A DNA stretch of 64,000 nt from Mycobacterium sp. GA-1841 (lineage in GTDB: Bacteria; Actinomycetota; Actinomycetes; Mycobacteriales; Mycobacteriaceae), in assembly GCF_001954135.1 (NCBI RefSeq), contig NZ_MBEQ01000070.1:124001-188000 (forward strand), written 5' to 3'. The notes beneath the pieces were generated by a model that did not search any database, was not told the origin of the DNA, and saw nothing but the letters and a program-made list of their open reading frames with translations. Both the position numbers and the translations under genes were made by a program. Below are positions 7,812 to 16,706 of the stretch, piece after piece (position 1 is the first letter of the stretch; the number at the start of each line of letters is the position of its first letter).

Positions 7812-8311
7812 GCGTCGAGATATTGCGCCGTGTTGCCGCCCACCGGCATCTCGGGCAGCCCGAGCTTGCGGTGGTCCCAGCTGCGCAGCCGCGTCGGCAC
7901 CACGCGCACGGCGATCCGGTTGTTCATCATCTGGTCGACGAACGGCCGCATCTCGTCGGTGTAGGGGCCGGTGTAGCGCTCCCACACGCTGATGCCCACG
8001 CGCAGAAGCGTTTCCGGGTCGTCGATGATCTCGGCGGTCCCGTCGATGGACACCCCGCGCAAGGTGTCATAGGTGTCGCCGTCCTCGATCATCACCGTGA
8101 TGGTCGGGTCACGACGCACGTTGACCGCCTTCTGCGACTTGGCCTTGGTCTCGAACCAGATCTCGCCGTCGAGCACCGCGTACCACATGGCGACCAGGTG
8201 CGGGCGGCCGTTGGGCAGCACCGTGGCCATCGTCGCGGTCCGGCTGTGTTCGATGAATTCGCCGATCTCGTCGTCGCTCATGACGATCTTCGCGCGCTCG
8301 TTCTTGCCCAC
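7808..8311 (-). CDS. PPOX-fold flavin/F420-dependent oxidoreductase
   Basis: Encodes 167 residues. The split beta-barrel signature of the pyridoxamine-phosphate-oxidase-like superfamily is visible: 'ATMATVLPNGRPHLVAMWYAVLDGEIWFETKAKSQKAVNVRRDP' (residues about 27-70, cited in parts), then 'VSIDGTAEII'. Many actinobacterial members of this size use deazaflavin F420 or bind FMN. The substrate is unknown. It is convergent with the pirin gene and shares 4 nt with it. Confidence 0.82.
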   Translation of the reverse strand: MGKNERAKIVMSDDEIGEFIEHSRTATMATVLPNGRPHLVAMWYAVLDGEIWFETKAKSQKAVNVRRDPTITVMIEDGDTYDTLRGVSIDGTAEIIDDPETLLRVGISVWERYTGPYTDEMRPFVDQMMNNRIAVRVVPTRLRSWDHRKLGLPEMPVGGNTAQYLDA

Positions 8312-8374
8312 CTGTCACCTCTCTGCTCACTTCAGCTCACCATAACCACGCGGGTTCAGGCGCTCGCGACCGCT

Positions 8375-9532
8375 TCAGAGCACGCCGAATTGCGAGGTCA
8401 CCCAGCGCACCGGATCCACACACCGGAACGGAGCGATTCCCCTGGCGTGCACGCGGTTTCCGTTGGGCGCATGCCCCAGCGCCGACACCGCGAAGTACCG
8501 TCCGTCCAGCCGGGCGCCGCTGGACGGGTTCTCCACCGCGGCCACGATCGAGCCGCCGTGCAGACGGACCAGCAGGCTGCGGACCTCCTGGTCGAGGAGT
8601 TGACCGTCGACGTCGTCGTAGAGCTTGCCGTCGGAGGTGTCTCGCAGGAACGCCGCACCGCCGTTGGACATGACCAGTGCCCATTCCGAGCCCTGCACGT
8701 CCCGCAGCGCCCGCAACACGTCGAACTTGGACAGGATCACCGCCAGCTTGGGCCGGCCGGGATGCACCGCCAGCAGCAGGTTGCCCAGCACCGAGCGCGG
8801 TTCCCCACCGCTGAACGGCTGCGGTGGCAACAGGTCCTGCAGTTGATCGCGGATGGCCTTGACACGCAACGGATCGAACATGAAGAACACCGCGTCGGCG
8901 TGGCCGAAGAACTGGAAGGGCGGTGCGCGTAGGTCACCGTTCTCCAGATCCTCACCGGCGACATCGCGCAGCACCAGGAAGCGCCGCACCCCGTGCCAGA
9001 CACCGATCGAGAACACCAGCGGCTCACGCTGATTCGGCGCCTGGGTGTGCACCGTCGGGGTGGGTGGTAACAGGCCGCGCTGGACATACAGCGGGCCTTC
9101 GTAATTGGTGGCGTAGTTCTGCGCGGTGGCGCGGGTGACCGGTTCCAGGACCACCCCGAAGCGTTCGCACAACAATTCCAGCTGTTTGATCAGCACCGCG
9201 ATGTAGAGGCTCTTGCCCGTCGCCCGGGCGCCGGCCAACGCGATGCAGATCGCGTGGCCTTCGCGGAAGCCGTCGGGCAGCGTGAAGTGGCAGACCGGGC
9301 AGATCTCCACCGCGGCACCCTGCAGCGCACGGCTGGCCTCGGACACCGGTGGCGGCGGGCCCTGATAGCCGGGAGACCGCGTCCAGGTGTACAGCGGGCC
9401 GCAATCGGCCGGAGCACCCACATAGGCCGAGGCGACGTCGTCGCGATAGCGGGTGCCCCCGGCCTGGGCGGGCAGCGTCCACAGGTGGTTGTTGGGACTC
9501 AGCGCGGTGAAGCACCGTGGGCATTTGCTCAT
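8375..9532 (-). CDS. Zinc-ribbon P-loop GTPase of a GTPase-associated system
   Basis: Encodes 385 residues. It opens with a CxxC knuckle (MSKCPRCF, Cys4 and Cys7) and a second one, EICPVCHF, near residue 77, likely forming a zinc ribbon. A P-loop, GARATGKS, lies near residue 99. A G3-like DVAGED follows near residue 190, and a G4-like ILSKFD near 270. The spacing fits a TRAFAC-class GTPase. It is last in a coupled operon: its ATG follows the GAP1-like stop by 1 nt. In actinobacterial genomes such GTPases accompany GAP1-type proteins; Aravind and colleagues proposed GTPase-centred conflict systems of this type. The specific activity and partners are unknown. Confidence is high for an NTPase and moderate for system membership. 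Confidence 0.72.
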   Translation of the reverse strand: MSKCPRCFTALSPNNHLWTLPAQAGGTRYRDDVASAYVGAPADCGPLYTWTRSPGYQGPPPPVSEASRALQGAAVEICPVCHFTLPDGFREGHAICIALAGARATGKSLYIAVLIKQLELLCERFGVVLEPVTRATAQNYATNYEGPLYVQRGLLPPTPTVHTQAPNQREPLVFSIGVWHGVRRFLVLRDVAGEDLENGDLRAPPFQFFGHADAVFFMFDPLRVKAIRDQLQDLLPPQPFSGGEPRSVLGNLLLAVHPGRPKLAVILSKFDVLRALRDVQGSEWALVMSNGGAAFLRDTSDGKLYDDVDGQLLDQEVRSLLVRLHGGSIVAAVENPSSGARLDGRYFAVSALGHAPNGNRVHARGIAPFRCVDPVRWVTSQFGVL

Positions 9533-9533
9533 G

Positions 9534-11984
9534 TCAGCCCCGGCTCCCCCGCAGTCGCTCCACCAGTGACGGCTGCTCGCCCCGTCGCGTCATCAGCCTG
9601 TTCACCATTTTGCGGTACGCGCGCATCGTCCCCTCGGAGTAGTCACCCGACATCTGCGCCATCAACATCACCACGGATTCCGCGTCGACGCCCGCCATGG
9701 TGGCCGCCACCTGGCCGGCCAGCACGCCGGCCAGCTGATCCATCGGCTCTGGCACGTATGCGCCGGCCTCCGACCGCAGCAGGCTGATCGCCACCACCGG
9801 CACCGGCGCCAGCTGGTCACCGTCGACCAGGGGCAGGACCCGCTGGACCGCTTGGGTGCGGTACTCGGATTCTGCCGCCAATACCTGGCAGGCCAGCGGG
9901 TACGGCTGCCCGGTGAGCATGCCCAGCAGTGCGAAACTCAAGAGCCGCACCGCGAAATCGGGGTGTACACCCTCTGGTTCCAGGCCGGCCAGCGCCTGAT
10001 CCCAGAGCGGCACATAGGAACTCTGATGTGTGTGCAGATAATGCCGGTACAGCCAATCGTTCGGCTCGATGTGCCGCACCGCCGCGCAGGCCACCGTCGC
10101 GCTGTCGCCGTTGTCGTCGATCACCTTGCCGGCCAACTGCCGCAAGGCGGCCGAGTCGGCCGCGCCCACCAGGGTGCGCAGGGCGGCCGGCCCAGGCAGT
10201 GGCTCGGCACCGACGGCGAGCAGCAGGTCCGACGGGTTCCAGACCGTGGCGGCCGCGGCGGCTTCGAAGTGTGCCGGCTCGGTCGTGCGCAACCACCACA
10301 GCTGTGCCCCGGGATCACCGGGGTCCAGCGCGCCGCGCCGACGTGACCGCAGGCCCCGCAGTGCCGCGCGGATCCACACCTGGTCCCAGGGTTGGGCGGA
10401 TGCCAGTTCTGCGGGCTTGGGCACCGGGCCGGCCTCGGCCAACCAGTTCAGGATGTCGTCGTCGATCGTGGTGCCCTCGGCGTCGCCGTCCCGCAGCAAA
10501 AGCGCCCCGAGCGACAGTCGGTCGGCGGCGCCGATCAGGTCCCGCACGTGCGGTTCGGCCAGCCCAGGGAGCACGCCGTCCACCAATTCCGCCTGCAGCC
10601 GATCGTCGACCACGCCGGACCGCAGCAGCAGGTCCACCACCCTGAACAACCGGTCGACGCCCACCTCCCGGCTGCACTCCAGGGCCGGCCCGATGGCCAC
10701 CCGCACCGCCGAAGGTGTTGGTTTCCCGTGAAACGTTCTCGGCCCCAAGGGGATTGGGCCGGTTTGGGTCATCCACGCGTCGTCGCCGATGGCGCGGACG
10801 ATGTAGGTGGCGTCCGCGTAGGCCGCGCCGGCGCCGTCGGGCAACTCGTGCATCGCCCGCCAGGCGTCGGCCGTCGTCACCCCGACCGCACTCGCAAGCA
10901 CGTCGGCGATGATGTGCGCCGCCTCAGATCCCACCACCGCACCCGCCGGCGAGTACGCGGCGATCACCTCGTGCGCCTCCACCTGCGCGTCGGCGAACTC
11001 CGGGCGCCCGGCCACCGCCATCGCCATCGGCCAGGCCGGATGCAGACCGTCGTCGCGCACCTGGGACGACAACGTGTCGATGTCGTCGAGCACCCGCCGC
11101 GCCGAGACGGCGTCGAGCAACACCACCTGCGCCATCACCGACCACCGGGTGACCGTGATGCGGTGCCCGCGCGCCGTGCAATGCGGATCACCGTCGAGCT
11201 CGCCCAACGAGATGTTCTCCGACTCGCTGATCAGCACCATGCCCGGTTCCACCGCGCCGAGATCGTCCACCGGCACCGCGGTGAGGACCTGCCCGTGGTG
11301 CGGCCCGATCTGATCAGCCCGATCGAACGTGGAGAAACTCAGCGACGCTGCGGTGCCCGGCGACATGAAGAAACTGACCAGACCGATCCACTGCGCAGCG
11401 GCATCCGGTGACTGCACGCCCAGCACCACCGGCGGGCCGCCGGCCATCGCCGCGGCCACCGCGTCGAGCAGGGCGAACAACGTCGCCAGCCGCCAGGTGC
11501 CGGGGTCCAGCGCGAAGGCCACCACGCTGTCCCTGGTCACCGCCGCACCCGGCGGCGGAAATTCCGCGGGCAGTTCGGCCCGGGCCACCGCGGCCGCTCC
11601 GTACGGCCGCAGCCAACCCGGCGACCGCCACCATTGGATCGCCCGGTGCCGCGGGTGAGTGTCGGGCGCGCGGTCCAACAGCACGTGTGCGAAGACGTTG
11701 CCCGGCCGTCCCGTCGAGTCCGACCCGGCCGGGAAGGTGTGCCAGTACGCGGCGCCGTCAGCGAGGCGGCGATAGGCCAGCCGGCGCGGCCCGTGCTCGA
11801 GTTGTTCGGGGGTGGGAAAATCCGGTGCGGCGTCCACCGGTCGGAACACCGTGTACACCCCGGTGATCAGGGCCTGCGTCTCGGCCGGCGTCAGAGCGCC
11901 GCCGGTCTCTTTGATCTGCCAGCCGCCTGTCGTGCCGACGGCGTCGAACGAGGTGTAGGTGAGCTGGCCGTAGCGCGATGTCAT
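9534..11984 (-). CDS. GTPase-associated protein 1 (GAP1)-like protein
   Basis: Encodes 816 residues from the ATG at 11984 (MTSRYGQLTYTSFDAVG). The start overlaps the FN3-protein stop (ATGA), which implies translational coupling. The N-terminal 300 residues carry the pattern I associate with GAP1 N-terminal domains: 'LTYTSFDAVGTTGGWQIKE', 'RLAYRRLADGAAYWHTFPAGSDSTGRPGN' (in parts) and 'FAHVLLDR'. A middle domain (about 300-500) and a helical C-terminal domain follow. No transmembrane segment or known catalytic motif is evident. In related loci the gene always accompanies a GTPase, here encoded 1 nt downstream. The mode of action is unknown; it may be a scaffold or effector. An in-frame extension to 12152 is rejected because it covers the FN3 coding sequence. 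Confidence 0.7.
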   Translation of the reverse strand: MTSRYGQLTYTSFDAVGTTGGWQIKETGGALTPAETQALITGVYTVFRPVDAAPDFPTPEQLEHGPRRLAYRRLADGAAYWHTFPAGSDSTGRPGNVFAHVLLDRAPDTHPRHRAIQWWRSPGWLRPYGAAAVARAELPAEFPPPGAAVTRDSVVAFALDPGTWRLATLFALLDAVAAAMAGGPPVVLGVQSPDAAAQWIGLVSFFMSPGTAASLSFSTFDRADQIGPHHGQVLTAVPVDDLGAVEPGMVLISESENISLGELDGDPHCTARGHRITVTRWSVMAQVVLLDAVSARRVLDDIDTLSSQVRDDGLHPAWPMAMAVAGRPEFADAQVEAHEVIAAYSPAGAVVGSEAAHIIADVLASAVGVTTADAWRAMHELPDGAGAAYADATYIVRAIGDDAWMTQTGPIPLGPRTFHGKPTPSAVRVAIGPALECSREVGVDRLFRVVDLLLRSGVVDDRLQAELVDGVLPGLAEPHVRDLIGAADRLSLGALLLRDGDAEGTTIDDDILNWLAEAGPVPKPAELASAQPWDQVWIRAALRGLRSRRRGALDPGDPGAQLWWLRTTEPAHFEAAAAATVWNPSDLLLAVGAEPLPGPAALRTLVGAADSAALRQLAGKVIDDNGDSATVACAAVRHIEPNDWLYRHYLHTHQSSYVPLWDQALAGLEPEGVHPDFAVRLLSFALLGMLTGQPYPLACQVLAAESEYRTQAVQRVLPLVDGDQLAPVPVVAISLLRSEAGAYVPEPMDQLAGVLAGQVAATMAGVDAESVVMLMAQMSGDYSEGTMRAYRKMVNRLMTRRGEQPSLVERLRGSRG

Positions 11985-13975
11985 AACACCGTCGCGGTGA
12001 GCTGCAGGGTCTGCACCGGCGGGTCCAGCAGGGCGAGGGTACGGAGTTGCGCCGGGTCCGGGATGTCGAGGAACAGCCTGATCCAGCCGTGCAGGCCGCT
12101 GACGTTGGCCGCCCACAGCTCGCCACTGCCCGAGGTGGTCAGCGCGCTCCAACGCAGTCTCTTGGAGGGTTGGTCGGCCAGCTGTCCCTGCGCGTCCAGC
12201 GGGGCCACGTCGACCGGCTGGCCGTCGTGCACGCTCAACGGCATCCGCTGCGGGTTGTTGACCAACACGAACGACGGCGATCCCGGGACGTCATACTCCG
12301 ACCGCACCGCCACGGTGGCGGTGGTGGGATAGCCGGTCTGATCGCGGCCGATGCGAACCGCGTACTGCAGACGCAGCATGCCCGGATATTCGATGCTGGC
12401 CACCGGCCCGGTGACCCGGCGGCCACCGGAAAACGCCACCGGCGCCAGGTGCAGCGAGCAGCCGGCCACCGGGAGCGCGCCCGTCAGGTGCATACCGCCG
12501 TACTTCTCGTAGTCCTCCAACGAGATCTCGAACGACCTGCCGGTCAGGCCTGCGCGGGGATCGTGGTCCTTGGGACCCAGCGTCACCACCACGCCCGCCG
12601 CGCCGTCCGGCCAATCGAAGGTGAGCACCTGCTTGTTGCAGTACTCGGCGAGCTCGATGTCGCGGATGATGCCGGTCCGTACCGCCGAGACGGTGCGGCC
12701 CAGCACCGCCCGCCCGGCCAGGACCGTGACCGGGGTGACGTAGGCCCGGCTCCACCCTTCCGGCCACGGCACACCCGACATCAACGTGCGGCGGCTGCCG
12801 TCGGGTTGGGTCTGATCGACGACCGGCTGGTGCAGGCGCAGTTCCGGGGTCAAGCCGACTTGTTCGAGCGCATTCTCCGGCAGTTCGGTGGAGACATTGC
12901 CGGCGCTCGGCCCACCCTGGCTGAGGTAGACGGCGACCTCGGCGCCCGGCGCCGTCCACGACACGTCGAACGATGCGCCGTCGAAGCTTGAGTCGACCGA
13001 GATGTCGGTGACCGCGGCGAGTACCGCCGACACGTCGACGTCGACATCGTCGGGCTCGGACAACACCAGGTCCCCGTCGGCCTGGGCGGCACAACGCACC
13101 CGGTAGCGGTACCGCCGGCCCCGCACCGCGCCGGTGTCGACGAATCCCTCGCGGTTGTCCTTGTCGGCCAGGATCCGGTAGCGCGCCTCGTCGGCACCGT
13201 CTACCTCGTCCACCGGTATCCGGTACACGTGCACGACCCCGGCCGGCGGTGCTGCCCACTGGCCGATGACCAGGCCCGTGTCCTCACGGATCGCCACGTC
13301 GCGAAGCGGGGCCACCAGTACGCCGGCGGCATGCAGCACCGGGCGGGTGCTCAGGGCGTCCGAGCGCGACGCGCCGGTGATCACCCACACCTGGTAGTAG
13401 CGGATGGGTCCGGTCAGCGGCCGGTCGTCACTGGCCGCCGACAACGGGGTGGCGGCGACCAGATCGGCGTTCTCCGGTGACCGCGGCGCCCGGTCCTCGG
13501 CGCTGACCACCCGGTAGAGCACCACTCCGCCATTGGCCTCATAGTCCGGCCAGCTCAATTCGATGGCATCGGGCCGGGTTTCTCCCCGGCGGAACGCGAT
13601 GGCGTGCACGGCCCCGGGCTGCGCCTGGGCGGGCGTCTGGCTGTCCGGCTGCGTGTCCGACCGGTCGTCCGCGGGGTGATCGGCACGGTGGTTTGGGGCC
13701 GGGTGGTTTGGGGCCGGGTGGTTTGGGGCCGGGGATTGCAGCCCGGCCAGCACCCGGGCCATCTCCTCGGCATGCTCGGCCACCGAACCGGGCAGCATCT
13801 CGCGGATCTGTTCGACGTCGGTGCGTCCGGACCTGAGCACCAGCCGCAGATGTGCCTCTTTGAAGCTACGGGCCGCGACCGCGCCCGAGTCGACCAGCTG
13901 TTGACGCCAGGCCAGCAACGGCGCCAGCCGTGGATCCGCGTCGTCGGAATCGTCGACGGGATACAGATCGGGCAT
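11981..13975 (-). CDS. FN3-repeat protein of the GTPase-associated operon
   Basis: Encodes 664 residues. Residues 1-85 are helical and charged ('LAWRQQLVDSGAVAARSFKE', 'RTDVEQIREMLPGSVAEHAE'). A short disordered linker with three APNHP repeats follows (about 82-97). The rest is beta-rich, with FN3-like strands: 'AIELSWPDYEANGGVVLYRVV', 'RYYQVWVITG', 'RYRYRVRCAAQADG' and 'FDVSWTAPGAEVAVYL'. There is no signal peptide or transmembrane segment, so it is probably intracellular, which is unusual for FN3 chains. It is first, or second after a micro-ORF, in the operon with the GAP1-like protein and GTPase, overlapping the former by 4 nt. A recognition or scaffold role is inference. Confidence 0.7.
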   Translation of the reverse strand: MPDLYPVDDSDDADPRLAPLLAWRQQLVDSGAVAARSFKEAHLRLVLRSGRTDVEQIREMLPGSVAEHAEEMARVLAGLQSPAPNHPAPNHPAPNHRADHPADDRSDTQPDSQTPAQAQPGAVHAIAFRRGETRPDAIELSWPDYEANGGVVLYRVVSAEDRAPRSPENADLVAATPLSAASDDRPLTGPIRYYQVWVITGASRSDALSTRPVLHAAGVLVAPLRDVAIREDTGLVIGQWAAPPAGVVHVYRIPVDEVDGADEARYRILADKDNREGFVDTGAVRGRRYRYRVRCAAQADGDLVLSEPDDVDVDVSAVLAAVTDISVDSSFDGASFDVSWTAPGAEVAVYLSQGGPSAGNVSTELPENALEQVGLTPELRLHQPVVDQTQPDGSRRTLMSGVPWPEGWSRAYVTPVTVLAGRAVLGRTVSAVRTGIIRDIELAEYCNKQVLTFDWPDGAAGVVVTLGPKDHDPRAGLTGRSFEISLEDYEKYGGMHLTGALPVAGCSLHLAPVAFSGGRRVTGPVASIEYPGMLRLQYAVRIGRDQTGYPTTATVAVRSEYDVPGSPSFVLVNNPQRMPLSVHDGQPVDVAPLDAQGQLADQPSKRLRWSALTTSGSGELWAANVSGLHGWIRLFLDIPDPAQLRTLALLDPPVQTLQLTATVL
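13688..13733. repeat. 15-bp tandem repeat inside the FN3 gene
   Basis: Three near-perfect copies of a 15-bp unit (GGTTTGGGGCCGGGT on the plus strand) encode the APNHP repeats in the linker of the FN3 protein. The unit length keeps the frame, so copy-number change would alter only linker length. Confidence 0.85.
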
Positions 13976-14070
13976 CAGAACACCAAATCCCCGCCGGGCG
14001 GCCGTCGTGATCGCACCGGCAGCTCGAACAGCGCGAACTCCTGAGGTGTCAGGCCTTCAGCGGCCTGCAC
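13975..14070 (-). CDS. Possible 31-residue leader peptide upstream of the FN3 gene
   Basis: From a GTG at 14070 an open frame encodes MQAAEGLTPQEFALFELPV followed by RSRRPPGGDLVF. It stops at a TGA whose last base is the first base of the FN3-protein ATG (TGATG). That stop/start overlap is typical of translational coupling in real operons, and codons are GC-rich at the third position. It may be a small operon component or a regulatory leader peptide. No strong ribosome binding site precedes the GTG, and the peptide matches nothing I recognise. Confidence 0.4.
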   Translation of the reverse strand: MQAAEGLTPQEFALFELPVRSRRPPGGDLVF

Positions 14071-14166
14071 AGCAGAAACGCTACCGCAGGCGCGCCCGGC
14101 TCACTGCCACATGGTGCGCTGCTGCATTCGGGAAGCCGCGGCGCGCTCCACCGGTTGTTCACGGGT

Positions 14167-14949
14167 ATGGCAGCACCCGAACTGATGCCCGCGGCGTTCA
14201 TCGGTCACGGCAGCCCGATGAACGCGCTCGAGTCCAACCGTTTCACCGCGGCGTGGCGCGAGTTCGGCCGGGCGGTGCCGCGTCCACGGGCGATCCTGGT
14301 GATCAGTGCGCACTGGTACATCAACGCCGCCGCGGTCACCGCGATGGCGCGGCCACGCACCATTCACGATTTCTACGGTTTCCCGCAGGAGCTGTTCGAC
14401 GTCGAATATCCGGCACCGGGCCGGCCCGGGTTGGTCGACGAGATCGCCGACCTGGTGCGCCCGACGTGGGTCTGGGCCGACGTGGACAGCTGGGGCATCG
14501 ACCACGGCACCTGGTCGGTATTGGTGCATGCGTTTCCCCACGCGTCCATACCCGTCGTGCAACTCGCGATCAACGCCAACGAGCCGGCCGAGTACCACCT
14601 GCAGCTCGGCGCGACGCTCGCCCCGCTGCGCGAGCGCGGCGTGCTGGTGGTGGGCAGCGGCAACATCGTGCACAACCTGGCCGGGATGGACCCCGGACTG
14701 CCGGAGGACGGGTTTGCCTGGGCCAGACGCTTCGACGACGCCGCCTGCGAGCATCTCACCCACTCCCCCGCCGAGGTGCTCTCCCTCGGCGGGCATCCGG
14801 ACTATGCGGCGGCCGTCCCCACCCCGGATCACTTCATCCCGATGCTCTACTTCGCCGGGCTCGCCGGTGCGGCCGCCGGATCGGTTGAGCCTTTGGTCAC
14901 CGGCTACACCTACGGGTCGCTGTCGATGACGTCCTATCGGCTCTCCTGA
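14167..14949 (+). CDS. DODA-type class III extradiol ring-cleavage dioxygenase
   Basis: Encodes 260 residues from the ATG at 14167 (MAAPELMPAAFIGHGSPMNALE). The family signature FIGHGSPMNAL is followed by 'ILVISAHWYINAAAVT' and 'WSVLVHAFPHASIPVVQLAIN' (His ligands), then a C-terminal 'PTPDHFIPMLYFAGLAG'. These match the LigB-like 4,5-DOPA dioxygenase group (YgiD type), which opens catechol rings using non-haem Fe(II) or Zn. The physiological substrate is unknown. It stands alone, divergent from the FN3 operon, and marks the last gene before the GPL locus. Confidence 0.88.
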   Translation: MAAPELMPAAFIGHGSPMNALESNRFTAAWREFGRAVPRPRAILVISAHWYINAAAVTAMARPRTIHDFYGFPQELFDVEYPAPGRPGLVDEIADLVRPTWVWADVDSWGIDHGTWSVLVHAFPHASIPVVQLAINANEPAEYHLQLGATLAPLRERGVLVVGSGNIVHNLAGMDPGLPEDGFAWARRFDDAACEHLTHSPAEVLSLGGHPDYAAAVPTPDHFIPMLYFAGLAGAAAGSVEPLVTGYTYGSLSMTSYRLS

Positions 14950-15585
14950 TCCGCCGATAGCTCGCTTGCTGGTCGCAATCGGACCTCACCGCTTCCGGCA
15001 GGCGCGGCCCCGCCGGCGCGGCCGTTACGCAATATTGCCTGTAGCGTCAAAATTGTTGGTCCCCAGCGGGATTCGAGAGCAAAGCGACGGGCGGGTGACC
15101 AGCCGCGGCTGGGCTGCAGATTCAACGCGACAGTTCGCCATGGCGAATATGCCACGGATCGTCGACGCCGCTCCCTGGCAATCGTGCGTCAATCACCGTA
15201 CTGCGTCACTGCCGCACATTCCTTCGTGCGCCGAATTCACCTCAGCGCGCAATGATGGCAAACGAACCGCCTGCCGCGCCACCGGCCGTCCCGTTGTTCA
15301 CGACCGACAAGTTGAGGGCCGTTGGTTTTCTACCGTCCGCCCGCCGTGAGCTTGACGCATGCGATACGGCCTTCACCCGATGGCTGGGCGTCGAAGTTCC
15401 AGCCGTTAATCCCCCACGCCACAATAACTCTCACGCCTGGCCTCCCAGCAAATTTGATATTGATCAAAAGCCAAGTGCGCCTTGGCCTTACCGCCAGTTT
15501 TCCGGTTGATCCGGTGCTCGACCGGTGCGGGGTTATGCCAAGATTGTTTGCGGAACACAACAGCGGAGCCTTCGGGGGTGGCACC
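14950..15585. other. Intergenic boundary region between the dioxygenase gene and the GPL locus
   Basis: About 630 bases, lower in GC than its surroundings, with no gene I can support. It holds a perfect FNR-like dyad at 15453-15468 and a small hairpin GCCAAG-TGCGC-CTTGGC at 15470-15486, both shortly upstream of the acyltransferase gene. I looked for a copy of the tRNA-Leu 3' end as an attachment-site remnant and found none. Confidence 0.55.
15453..15468 (+). promoter_or_regulatory. CRP/FNR-like palindrome upstream of the acyltransferase gene
   Basis: TTTGAT-ATTG-ATCAAA is a perfect 6-bp dyad with a 4-nt spacer. It matches the FNR consensus TTGAT-N4-ATCAA, not the mycobacterial Crp consensus. 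It lies 117 nt before the preferred start at 15586. Mycobacteria have CRP/FNR-family regulators, but binding here is inference only. Confidence 0.4.
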
Positions 15586-16665
15586 ATGACGCTTGGGCAG
15601 GTATTCGACAAACGTCACAATGCCCTGACCGCCTGGCGGCTGGTGCTCGCAATTGGCGTCGTTTTCTGGCACTCCTGGCCTCTCACCGGGCGAGAGATCG
15701 ACAACGTCCCGGTGACCCGCTTGCTCAGCGACATGTTTGCCGACGGATTCTTCGTCATTTCCGGGTTTCTGATCACCGCGGCCTGGATCCGCCGGCCCCA
15801 CCTGAAAGAGTATTGGGCGTCGCGGTTCTTACGGATCTTCCCCGGGCTGTGGGTGTGCCTGACGATCGTGGCCTTCGTCATCGCGCCGATCGCCGCCAAG
15901 ATTCAAGACACGTCGCTGACACTGTCGTCCCAGATTGCCTACGTGGTCAACAACGGTCTGCTCAACGTCGCTTATGCCGGCATCGACGGGACACCGAATA
16001 ACATTCCCTTCCCGGGTATTTGGGACGGGTCGATCTGGACACTGTTCTTCGTTCTCCTGTGCGATGTCCTGGTGTCGGTGGTCGGATTCCTCGGATTGCT
16101 GAAGCGACGCTGGACCATCCCGACGATGTTCGTCCTGGCGCTGTGTTGGTCGGCCTACGTCTCCTACACGCCGCCGGGCTACAGCATGGCGCAGATGCTC
16201 GCCCGTTTTGCCGTGGTCTTCCTCGCCGGTGCGATGTTCTACCAGTACCAGGACAAGATCCCGGCCCGGTGGTCGTTGGTCGCCCTCAGCGTCGCCCTGG
16301 TCGCGTCCTCCGGGTTCATCCAGAACTACCGGATGCTGGGAGTCCTACCGCTGGCCTACGCGATCATCGTTTCCGGGGCACTGATCCGGAAATCGCGTCT
16401 GCGCAACGATTTCTCCTACGGCGTCTACATTTACGCCTTCCCGATCCAACAATTGCTGGCCGTCTGCGGGCTTGCGCCGCTGAACCCTTTCCTGTTCTTC
16501 GTCCTCGCCACGGCCGTCGTGCTGCCGGTGTCCGCCCTGAGCTGGTTCGTGGTGGAAAAACGCGCGTCGGCCCTGAAAGCCCGAATCTTCAAGCAGGCCG
16601 CCAAGACGCCTGCCGAGAAAGCCGACGCGGACACGCGGACAGTGGCGGCGCCGCGGCGGATTTGA
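15586..16665 (+). CDS. Acyltransferase-3 family GPL O-acetyltransferase (Atf type)
   Basis: Encodes 359 residues from the ATG at 15586 (MTLGQVFDKRHNALTAWRL), with GGGGG 8 nt upstream. An ATG at 15535 is an alternative. It is an integral membrane acyltransferase-3 protein with about ten hydrophobic segments. The family histidine is in 'VVFWHSWPLTGREID' (about residue 29), followed by 'DGFFVISGFLITAAW', 'SRFLRIFPGLWVCL' and 'GIWDGSIWTLFFV'. The C-terminus is cytosolic and charged. Atf proteins O-acetylate the deoxytalose of GPLs. It is clearly paralogous to the protein at 55911-57023 at the other end of the locus. It is convergent with gap, with 41 nt between the stops. Confidence 0.85.
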   Translation: MTLGQVFDKRHNALTAWRLVLAIGVVFWHSWPLTGREIDNVPVTRLLSDMFADGFFVISGFLITAAWIRRPHLKEYWASRFLRIFPGLWVCLTIVAFVIAPIAAKIQDTSLTLSSQIAYVVNNGLLNVAYAGIDGTPNNIPFPGIWDGSIWTLFFVLLCDVLVSVVGFLGLLKRRWTIPTMFVLALCWSAYVSYTPPGYSMAQMLARFAVVFLAGAMFYQYQDKIPARWSLVALSVALVASSGFIQNYRMLGVLPLAYAIIVSGALIRKSRLRNDFSYGVYIYAFPIQQLLAVCGLAPLNPFLFFVLATAVVLPVSALSWFVVEKRASALKARIFKQAAKTPAEKADADTRTVAAPRRI

Positions 16666-16706
16666 TTGCGCCGGACGCACTTCAGATTGGGCCTCGCAGC
16701 AGGACC

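Noticed and set aside
13688..13733. G-rich tandem repeat as a possible regulatory or recombination site
   Set aside because: It lies inside the FN3 coding frame, is a multiple of three and encodes APNHP.
14950..15585. Attachment-site copy of the tRNA-Leu 3' end
   Set aside because: I searched by eye for the T-arm/acceptor sequence (TTCAAGTCCCCC...) and found no copy; no integrase gene is in the window.
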